From a bacterium (GTDB lineage Bacteria; Bacillota; Clostridia; Lachnospirales; Lachnospiraceae), in assembly GCA_030539495.1 (NCBI GenBank), contig JAUNRX010000020.1:1-38447 (forward strand): a stretch of DNA of 38,447 nucleotides, in the 5' to 3' direction. Shown in pieces: positions 32,599 to 38,447 of this stretch. Each line of letters starts with the position of its first letter. The stretch's first letter is position 1. The notes under the pieces are model-generated. The model was not told the origin of the DNA. It was given only the letters and a program-made list of their open reading frames with translations, and did no database searches. Both the position numbers and the translations under genes were made by a program.

Positions 32599-34086
32599 AT
32601 GAATAGAAATAACGTAATTGAAGAGAACCAAAAAGAGTCTGACCAGCTCGTGTTTAAGGCGCTAATAGCAGGTGTGATTTCAATGATAATCAATTTTGTT
32701 GTTTTGCTCGCTAGAGGAAAGGTAGATGATCTATTAGCATTATTACCTGGATTTACGATATTTGTGTTATTGACACCGATCATTTACTACAAAAAGAGTA
32801 AAACGAAAAAGCATTTTTTGAACATAACATTGGTTTCAGTAGAGTTTATGTCAGCAGTAATATTCTTATCTACATGGTTGTATGGTGCACTCATATGGAT
32901 AATGTCATTTGCCGTTGCCTGTCTCTATTTTGATACGAAAATAATGAGACGTGTCTTTATTGTAAAGATACCAGTACTTATCATAATAAGCTTTATAGCA
33001 TCGAATGCAAGACCTGGATATGCAATTTATGCAAATAATGAAACTGCTATAAGTGTTGTAATTTATTATCTTTTACAAATTGTAATCATTGGATATATGT
33101 TTGTTATGATAACAAAGAAAACGAATATTATCTTTAATAAAACAGTAGAGCAGACAGAACAAATTGCAGTTGTTTTTGATGAGAGTGTAAAAGGCTCTCA
33201 AGCAATCAATGAGAATATCAATGAACTTTATCACCATATCAATACAAGCGTAGCCGCAATTGAGGAAGTAAGTACTACAAGTGGTGAAATTGCAGAGAAA
33301 TCGTTATCTATGGCTCAAAAGGCTGTAGAAGGAGAGGCGTCTGTGGAAGGAATGATCCAGCAGCTAGATGCGACTACAAAAAACACAGAAGTTGTTGGCG
33401 AGCTTACAAAACAGATGAGTGACGTAACGAAAGTAAATCAGGAGAATATAAAGAAGCTGTTTGATAAGATTAATGAAATTGAGAACAGTAACAATAAGTC
33501 GAAGGAAGAATTTAATCGTCTGCTAAACAGTACAGATCGTATTGCAAATGCGGTAGGCATTATAAATTCAGTATCCGATGAAACAACTCTTCTTGCGCTG
33601 AATGCTTCCATTGAAGCGGCAAGAGCTGGTGAGGCAGGAAAAGGATTTGCAGTCGTTGCATCCGAAATCAGTAAGTTAGCGGAACAATCGAATACTTCAG
33701 CAAGCGATATTAATAATATTTTAAGTGAAATCACTATGAATACAGAGCAGTCCTTACAGTCGATGAATGACATGCAAAAGATCATTGCACAAAATCTTGC
33801 AATGGTTCATGCGACACAATCAGACTTTGAGCACATGTTTAATATTCAAAATGAAGTAATTACACGCATTGATGAATTACAGCAGTTTATGAAAGAAGTA
33901 AAGTTAAGTGTTGCGGATGTGAAAGATTTAATCACAGAGACACAACAAGACTGTAATAGTACTACAAATGAGATCCAAGAAGTATCTGCAGTATTAGATC
34001 AGTTAAATACATCGTTCCAAAGTATTGAAGCATATGCAAAACAAGTACAAGACAGTTCTACTGGGCTTGTAGAAAATTTTAAATAG
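32599..34086 (+). CDS. Methyl-accepting chemotaxis protein with membrane-embedded sensor
   Basis: A 495-residue receptor without a large extracellular domain. The first about 170 residues hold five or six membrane helices joined by short loops. The rest is a cytoplasmic signalling coiled coil with tip [20 protein letters not shown] and [19 protein letters not shown]. There is no HAMP domain. Receptors of this type sense the membrane state or internal signals such as energy level. GGGAGAG precedes the ATG. CCGATATA lies 52 bases upstream. Confidence 0.92.
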   Translation: MNRNNVIEENQKESDQLVFKALIAGVISMIINFVVLLARGKVDDLLALLPGFTIFVLLTPIIYYKKSKTKKHFLNITLVSVEFMSAVIFLSTWLYGALIWIMSFAVACLYFDTKIMRRVFIVKIPVLIIISFIASNARPGYAIYANNETAISVVIYYLLQIVIIGYMFVMITKKTNIIFNKTVEQTEQIAVVFDESVKGSQAINENINELYHHINTSVAAIEEVSTTSGEIAEKSLSMAQKAVEGEASVEGMIQQLDATTKNTEVVGELTKQMSDVTKVNQENIKKLFDKINEIENSNNKSKEEFNRLLNSTDRIANAVGIINSVSDETTLLALNASIEAARAGEAGKGFAVVASEISKLAEQSNTSASDINNILSEITMNTEQSLQSMNDMQKIIAQNLAMVHATQSDFEHMFNIQNEVITRIDELQQFMKEVKLSVADVKDLITETQQDCNSTTNEIQEVSAVLDQLNTSFQSIEAYAKQVQDSSTGLVENFK

Positions 34087-34094
34087 AAGAAGTA

Positions 34095-34132
34095 AAAGGG
34101 CTCATTGCTTTGTGCAATAGGGGCCCTTTCTC
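34095..34132 (+). terminator. Terminator of the second chemoreceptor gene
   Basis: AAAGGGC pairs with GCCCTTT, with TTGC/GCAA inside, and is followed by a T-rich tail. Confidence 0.72.
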
Positions 34133-34245
34133 TATCTTCAAGTAGAAAATATAAAAAGGCTTTTAAGAAGTGAGACTTGAATAATAGACATAAATTAGAT
34201 ACAGTTATTTGTGGACATAATATTATTTACATCGGAGGAATTAGT

Positions 34246-35025
34246 ATGAAAAGAGAATTCAAAGGGCAGATACTTGAAGAACTCCCTGCAGATTATGTGA
34301 TACTCGATATAAAGACGACGGGGGCGGATCCTTACTATGATAGGATGATATCCATTGAAGCAATCTGTTATCTAAATGGGGAAGAAATCGAACGCTTTTT
34401 TGAAATACTAACAGAGAAGGAAACAGAGAAGATAATCGCTTTTAGACATTTACAGCAATTTATAGGTAAAAAACCGTTAATCGGATATGCCATTAACCTT
34501 ATCATTAATTTTTTATATGATGCATTTATTACATATCTAGAAGTTCCATTAACAAATGACTATCTAGACTTAAAAGAAGTATTACGAAAAAACGACTGTC
34601 TTAATATAAACTATAGTCTGGATGCTGCCTGTAAAGGCTTAAAGCTTTCAAAGAAAGAAGAGGCAGGGCTAACAGAAGCAGATCAGATCGTGCAAGTATA
34701 TGAGTACATAAGACAGGAAGTATTACATAACGGCAACATAGACTATTGCATGCCATTTGAGAACAGAAGATGTGTATTTACAGGGAAACTGCAAAGATCA
34801 GGTCCCAAAGAAGCGAGTCGATTACTCCTGGAAAATGGTGGAATAAAAGGCGACCGTGTAACCATGAAGACCAATTATTTGATCTTAGGAAACCATGATT
34901 ACTGTTCCAAGATTGAAGCAGGGAAAAGCAATAAGCAGAGAAAGGCCGAAGAGTTAAAGCAGAAAGGCTATGATATTGAGATCATCAGTGAAAATGTATT
35001 CTATGATTTAATTGATGTATATTAA
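34246..35025 (+). CDS. DnaQ-fold protein with BRCT domain, exonuclease residues lost
   Basis: A 259-residue protein. Residues about 15-165 follow the DEDDh 3'-5' exonuclease fold: YVILDIKTTGADPYYDRMISIEA, then KPLIGYAINLIINFLYDAF and TEADQIVQVYEYI. The catalytic DxE is DIK here, the usual HN..FD block is YAINLIINF, and the histidine before the last aspartate is missing. Nuclease activity is therefore unlikely. Residues about 172-259 form a BRCT domain (RRCVFTGKL, ENGGIKGDRVTMKTNYLILGN, KAEELKQKGYDIEIISENVFYDLI) like those of DNA ligase and PolC-like exonucleases. It may bind DNA ends or partner proteins. The start at 34246 has GGAGG seven bases upstream, favoured over 34177. Confidence 0.85.
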   Translation: MKREFKGQILEELPADYVILDIKTTGADPYYDRMISIEAICYLNGEEIERFFEILTEKETEKIIAFRHLQQFIGKKPLIGYAINLIINFLYDAFITYLEVPLTNDYLDLKEVLRKNDCLNINYSLDAACKGLKLSKKEEAGLTEADQIVQVYEYIRQEVLHNGNIDYCMPFENRRCVFTGKLQRSGPKEASRLLLENGGIKGDRVTMKTNYLILGNHDYCSKIEAGKSNKQRKAEELKQKGYDIEIISENVFYDLIDVY

Positions 35026-35040
35026 TGCGTATGCTATAAT
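35012..35040 (+). promoter_or_regulatory. Promoter of the DUF4234/DUF2752 pair
   Basis: TTGATG, 17 bases, then a perfect TATAAT. The -35 box lies inside the end of the BRCT gene. Confidence 0.7.
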
Positions 35041-35081
35041 TTCTTTATAAAAAGTTTATAGATTTTTTAGGAGGTAATGTT

Positions 35082-35672
35082 ATGTATTGTAAAAATTGCG
35101 GTAGTTTTTATGAAGATGAAAATGCTGGATTTTGTTTTCGATGCGGAACGCCAAAAGGTCAGGGAAAAAGTTTCTGTGATGGATGCGGCAGTCCGATAAA
35201 TGAAGGACAAGCGACGTGTATGAATTGTGGAAAGTCAACAGGAAATGAAGGGGGCTACACATATACACAACAAGGTGGGTACAATAATTATAAACAAACT
35301 CCACCACCACAACAGCCACCAGTACCAATCAAGTATAGAAGCATACCACTCTGCATTATCTTTTCAATCATCAGCTGTGGCTTCTATGGAATCTATTGGT
35401 TCGTGACGTTAACAGATGATACAAATGCGCTTTCCGGTGATTACAAGACATCAGGAGGAATGGCATTTTTATGGACCATCTTGACTTGTGGGATTTACGG
35501 TATTTATTGGGCTTACAGACAAGGCGAGAAACTTGATTATGCAAAACAGTCTAGAGGAATTCCATCTGCTAACTCAGGAATTCTTTACTTAATCTTAGAG
35601 CTTATACAGTTCGGTTTTATTGGAAACTGCCTAATGCAAAATGAAATTAATAAATTTGCCAATATGGACTAA
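35082..35672 (+). CDS. Zinc-ribbon and DUF4234 membrane protein
   Basis: A 196-residue protein. Two zinc ribbons occupy the first 50 residues (CKNCG...CFRCG and CDGCG...CMNCG). A Gln/Pro/Tyr-rich linker follows, then a DUF4234 membrane region with two similar halves (IPLCIIFSIISCGFYGIYWFVTLTDD and FLWTILTCGIYGIYWAYRQGEKLD) and a third hydrophobic segment. The halves look like an internal duplication of a C-G-[FI]-YGIYW helix. AGGAGG precedes the ATG. The next gene overlaps by one base. The function is unknown. Confidence 0.88.
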   Translation: MYCKNCGSFYEDENAGFCFRCGTPKGQGKSFCDGCGSPINEGQATCMNCGKSTGNEGGYTYTQQGGYNNYKQTPPPQQPPVPIKYRSIPLCIIFSIISCGFYGIYWFVTLTDDTNALSGDYKTSGGMAFLWTILTCGIYGIYWAYRQGEKLDYAKQSRGIPSANSGILYLILELIQFGFIGNCLMQNEINKFANMD

Positions 35673-36061
35673 TGACAGAACGGATTAAAAGAGTAGTTAA
35701 GAGAAGTAGCAGTTTACTTGTATTGGGAATACTTTATGGAGTATGGCTTATTAAGACGGACATTGGCATACCATGTCCAATCCGTACCATAACAGGCTTA
35801 AGATGTCCTGGATGTGGAATCAGCCATATGTGCATGGCATTGATACAAGGTAACTTTACGGAAGCATATCATGCAAATCGTATCTTATTCTGCTTACTCC
35901 CTGTTTTTATAGTAGAAGGAATACATTTAATATTGCGCTACATAAAGCAAGGCAATAAACCGTTATCAAAATGGGATAACTGGTTAATGTATTGTTTGAT
36001 TGTAATTATAGTTATATGGGGAATTGTTCGCAATATACCGGCCTTCTCTTATTTAAATTAA
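35672..36061 (+). CDS. DUF2752 membrane protein
   Basis: A 129-residue protein with three hydrophobic helices (about residues 14-28, 70-90 and 105-120). The DUF2752 motif is CPIRTITGLRCPGCGISHMCMALIQGNFTEAYHANRILF, read in parts. The paired cysteines in LRCPGCGISH may bind a metal or form a disulfide. The ATG overlaps the DUF4234 stop (TAATG), so the two proteins are made together and may form one membrane complex. The function is unknown. Confidence 0.88.
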   Translation: MTERIKRVVKRSSSLLVLGILYGVWLIKTDIGIPCPIRTITGLRCPGCGISHMCMALIQGNFTEAYHANRILFCLLPVFIVEGIHLILRYIKQGNKPLSKWDNWLMYCLIVIIVIWGIVRNIPAFSYLN

Positions 36062-36070
36062 TAAAAATTA

Positions 36071-36110
36071 AAAGACGGAAGCATATCTTTTTTAGGTATG
36101 CTTCCGTTTT
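36071..36110 (+). terminator. Terminator of the DUF4234/DUF2752 pair
   Basis: ACGGAAGCATATC pairs with GGTATGCTTCCGT and is followed by TTTT. The second repeat copy begins at the very next base. Confidence 0.87.
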
Positions 36111-36197
36111 AGCTTGTCGACAAAGTCGCCAGACTTGAATGAGATCAGTATTTCATCCATTCCCTGGAGGAAACGATTACTGCTCATTCGTGTAAGT
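36111..36197 (+). repeat. Partial second copy of the 10843 structured repeat
   Basis: This 87-base block lines up with 10843-10929. The first 21 bases are identical (AGCTTGTCGACAAAGTCGCC and one more), and the end GATTACTGCTCATTCGTGTA differs from the first copy at two places. As at 10843, the element abuts a terminator hairpin on its left. The right half and the matching terminal repeat are missing. Confidence 0.8.
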
Positions 36198-36216
36198 GCT
36201 TTTGGGCAAAATAATA

Positions 36217-36269
36217 CTCCTATATATGTGAATATAGTAAATACTATAGCGAGGGAACATATACAGGAG
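36217..36269. repeat. Nested palindrome after the second repeat copy
   Basis: CTCCTATATATG pairs with CATATACAGGAG (11 of 12), and TATAGT/ACTATA nests inside. It replaces the hairpin region that follows the shared 87 bases in the first copy. Confidence 0.6.
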
Positions 36270-36353
36270 ATAATATTGTGGGCAAATTCATATTAAATTA
36301 ATTATATGTACAACTTAAAAATAAGTATAGAATAAATGTTTATATTTGTCAAT

Positions 36354-36397
36354 GGACAAAATGTCAATATATGGTATGAGACATTTGTCCTTTTTTT
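36354..36397 (+). terminator. Terminator-like hairpin upstream of the BMP-family gene
   Basis: GGACAAAATGTC pairs with GACATTTGTCC (one bulged A) around a 14-nt loop and is followed by seven Ts. It lies 97 bases before the BMP-family gene. A good -10 box (TATAAT, 36414-36419) follows it, so it probably insulates that promoter. Confidence 0.7.
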
Positions 36398-36413
36398 GTG
36401 CATAATAGTTGTA

Positions 36414-36419
36414 TATAAT
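36414..36419 (+). promoter_or_regulatory. -10 box of the BMP-family/Crp unit
   Basis: A perfect TATAAT 75 bases before the gene start. No convincing -35 hexamer is found at 16-18 bases. The remaining DNA from 36270 to 36353 is AT-rich with nothing recognisable. Confidence 0.5.
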
Positions 36420-36493
36420 GGGCTTAATCAAAAAACAAGAAGAAATGCTTACTTAAATTTAAGCTAAATTTCGAACGACAGTAAGGAGAACGT

Positions 36494-37585
36494 ATGAAAA
36501 AATTAGTATCATTATTATGTATTATTTCAATGTTATCAATGGCCTTAGTAGGTTGTGGTTCAAAAAATGGATCAGATAGCAAAAAATCAGGTTCCGCTGA
36601 AATTGCTCTTATCACAGCTACAGGATCAATCGATGATAAGTCATTCAACCAAGGTGCTTGGGAAGGCTTAAAACAATATGCAGACGAAAATGGTAAAACT
36701 TATAAATACTACAAACCAACAGACTCTTCTGAAACAGCTATCGAAAATGCAATCGAATTATCAGTTGCAGGTGGTGCAAAAGTTGTAGTTTGTCCAGGAT
36801 ACTTATTCTCAGTACCATTATTCAATCTTCAAGACAAATACCCAGATGTAACATTTATTCAATTAGATGGTACTCCAGCAGATGCAAACGGAAATGAAAA
36901 GATCGGAAACAATGTAGTAGCATGTTCTTACGCTGAAGACCAAGCAGGTTTCTTAGCAGGTTATGCAGCAGTACAAGATGGTTACAGAAAATTAGGTTTC
37001 ATGGGCGGTATCGCAATGCCTGCTGTAGTTCGTTTTGGTTACGGTTTCGCACAAGGTGCTGAATTCGCAGCAAAAGAATTAGGCTTAAAGAAAGACGAAG
37101 TAGTTCTTAACTACAACTACACTGGAAACTTTGATGCAACTCCAGATAACATGGCAAAAGCAGCATCTTGGTACTCTAACGGAACAGAAGTAATCTTTGC
37201 TTGTGGTGGTTCTGTAGGTAACTCAGTAATGAGTGCAGCAGAAAACAACAATGGTAAAGTAGTTGGTGTTGATATCGATCAAGCAAGCGAGTCTAACACA
37301 GTAATTACTTCAGCAATGAAAAACATTAGCAAATCTGTTTATGACTACCTTGTAGAATACTATAATGGAACATTAAAGACTGGTACTAGTGCAGTACTTG
37401 ATGCAACAACTAACAGCGTATTACTTCCAGCTGAAACATCTAAGTTCTCAACATTTACACAAGAACAATACGATGCTATTTACAAAGAACTTGTTGACGG
37501 TAAAGTAACAATCAAAGCTGACAAAGATGCTAAGACTGCATCTGACTTAGGCTTAGACTTAGTAAAAGTTACAGTAATTGAATAG
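36494..37585 (+). CDS. BMP-family nucleoside-binding lipoprotein
   Basis: A 363-residue lipoprotein (lipobox LVGC, cysteine near residue 21) of the basic membrane protein / PnrA family. These are solute-binding proteins for nucleosides in ABC importers. Family signs are IALITATGSIDDKSFNQGAWEGL, then VVVCPGYLFSVPLF, VACSYAEDQAGFLAGYAA, and GFMGGIAMPAVVRFGYGFAQGAEFA. The codons are strongly biased toward TTA, GCA and AAA/AAC forms, suggesting high expression. The ATPase and permease genes are not beside it. The Crp/Fnr gene 25 bases downstream is probably co-transcribed. AAGGAG precedes the ATG. Confidence 0.92.
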   Translation: MKKLVSLLCIISMLSMALVGCGSKNGSDSKKSGSAEIALITATGSIDDKSFNQGAWEGLKQYADENGKTYKYYKPTDSSETAIENAIELSVAGGAKVVVCPGYLFSVPLFNLQDKYPDVTFIQLDGTPADANGNEKIGNNVVACSYAEDQAGFLAGYAAVQDGYRKLGFMGGIAMPAVVRFGYGFAQGAEFAAKELGLKKDEVVLNYNYTGNFDATPDNMAKAASWYSNGTEVIFACGGSVGNSVMSAAENNNGKVVGVDIDQASESNTVITSAMKNISKSVYDYLVEYYNGTLKTGTSAVLDATTNSVLLPAETSKFSTFTQEQYDAIYKELVDGKVTIKADKDAKTASDLGLDLVKVTVIE

Positions 37586-37609
37586 TTAAAGTATAAGGAG
37601 TCATAATCA

Positions 37610-38332
37610 ATGAACAGCTCAAAGTATAGAGAAATCCTTACCCTATTTGAAACGCTTGATATAAAAACGAAAGGGTATATGAAGGACTACTTTAAAAATG
37701 CGCCAGAATGGGTTTATGACTCCTGTTCTGTTATAGCGCTAGATAAAAATGATATTTTCATTACGGAGAATTCAAAGGTACAGAACGTCCACTTATTAGT
37801 GGAGGGGTTTGTAAAGGCAACGGATTTTCGTATTCAAGGTGCCATTTATAACTTTATGTGGTTCCAGCCGGTAATCGCATTCGGGGCATTAGAAGTACTG
37901 CTTGGCGAGACCACATATAAGACCACCCTTATGGCATCCACGCCTTGTAAGATGATCAAGATGCCAAAGGTAGTATATGAAAAATGGGTTCGTGAAGATG
38001 TAAATGCGTTATTTATTGAATCTGCAAATACTGCTTCTCATTTAATGAACCAGTCTAGGCGTGAACGTGTCTATCTGTTTATGCAAGCCGTAGACCGTCT
38101 TGCTTACTTTATGATCAATTACTATGATCAATTTGAAATTGACGGTGTATGTCAGGTAGGTCTTACAAGACAGGATCTTTCGGACTGTACGGGGGTAAGC
38201 AGTAAGACAATTACTCGTTCGTTAGCAAACTTAATGGAAAAAGGGTGCGTTGGTAAAAAAGGAAATAAGATTATTATTGGACCGGAGCAGTATTATAAGC
38301 TTAGCCAATATATTTCGGATATCGTAGACTAG
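37610..38332 (+). CDS. Crp/Fnr-family transcriptional regulator
   Basis: A 240-residue regulator. The N-terminal cyclic-nucleotide-binding-like domain spans about residues 30-130 (FITENSKVQNVHLLVEGFVKA, FGALEVLLGETTYKTTLMAS). It has no cysteine cluster for Fe-S sensing and no clear cAMP phosphate-binding motif. The C-terminal winged helix contains LTRQDLSDCTGVSSKTITRSLANL. It may respond to a small molecule linked to nucleoside supply, given its partner gene, but this is inference. AAGGAG precedes the ATG. Confidence 0.9.
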   Translation: MNSSKYREILTLFETLDIKTKGYMKDYFKNAPEWVYDSCSVIALDKNDIFITENSKVQNVHLLVEGFVKATDFRIQGAIYNFMWFQPVIAFGALEVLLGETTYKTTLMASTPCKMIKMPKVVYEKWVREDVNALFIESANTASHLMNQSRRERVYLFMQAVDRLAYFMINYYDQFEIDGVCQVGLTRQDLSDCTGVSSKTITRSLANLMEKGCVGKKGNKIIIGPEQYYKLSQYISDIVD

Positions 38333-38367
38333 ACAACCGGCATTGAACTGTGTTAATGCTTTGGGAT

Positions 38368-38425
38368 AAAAGAGTAGCTGTTTCTGATGTGAGTTTAAAA
38401 CATTAGAGACAGCCTACTCTTTTTT
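38368..38425 (+). terminator. Terminator of the BMP-family/Crp unit
   Basis: AGAGTAG...CTGT(T)TCT pairs with AGA(G)ACAG...CTACTCT in a long stem and is followed by six Ts. Confidence 0.85.
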
Positions 38426-38447
38426 ATTAGGGTTTTGAGTGGCTGGT

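Overview
This window looks like a chromosomal segment from a low-GC anaerobic Firmicute, most likely a Clostridia member of the Lachnospiraceae type. That is an inference from strong AGGAGG ribosome sites, many TTG and GTG starts, tRNA genes without encoded CCA, a superoxide reductase, a Rieske-tailed FAD oxidoreductase, BspA-type repeats and zinc-ribbon/DUF4234 proteins. I see no integrase, transposase, phage gene or CRISPR array.

Layout. 1-1200: two small uncharacterised genes. 1216-5304 (minus): a sugar-acid locus with a FadR-type regulator, an IlvD/Edd-family dehydratase and a GntP-family permease. 5305-5855: intergenic DNA with a small, apparently frameshifted membrane ORF. 5856-9379: a two-permease plus ATPase ABC exporter operon. 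9521-10786: a dicarboxylate/amino acid symporter of the GltP family. 10787-11327: a structured 233-bp repeat lodged beside a duplicated terminator hairpin, then the promoter and operator of an RND pump. 11328-15901: a very large RND exporter with a coiled-coil insertion, and its TetR regulator. 15909-16093: a free-standing structured small RNA with its own promoter and terminator. 16193-20017: a lipoprotein (minus), a MraY-like transferase, an anchored alpha/beta hydrolase, a flavodoxin-like protein and a superoxide reductase. 20078-22131: tRNA-Val (minus), a secreted ComEC-type metallo-beta-lactamase protein and a TatD-family hydrolase. 22117-24885: a TPP riboswitch followed by thiX-thiY-thiZ, a thiamine-precursor ABC importer. 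25025-27356: a Cys-rich leucine-rich-repeat protein and a convergent chemoreceptor. 27502-27785: tRNA-Gly and tRNA-Arg. 27956-31763: aroD, a phospholipase B-like Ntn hydrolase and the FAD/Rieske oxidoreductase. 31906-36061: a DNRLRE-like protein, a second chemoreceptor, a DnaQ-fold/BRCT protein that has lost catalytic residues, and a DUF4234/DUF2752 pair. 36062-38447: a second partial copy of the repeat, a BMP-family nucleoside-binding lipoprotein and a Crp/Fnr regulator.

Working units. The clearest are the sugar-acid uptake and dehydration locus, the ABC exporter, the RND-TetR pair with an operator on its promoter, and the thiamine importer under TPP control. The parts that known families do not explain are the terminator-associated repeat (10843-11075, partial copy 36111-36197), the 150-nt RNA at 15944-16093, and the second hairpin/terminator module between the TPP switch and thiX.
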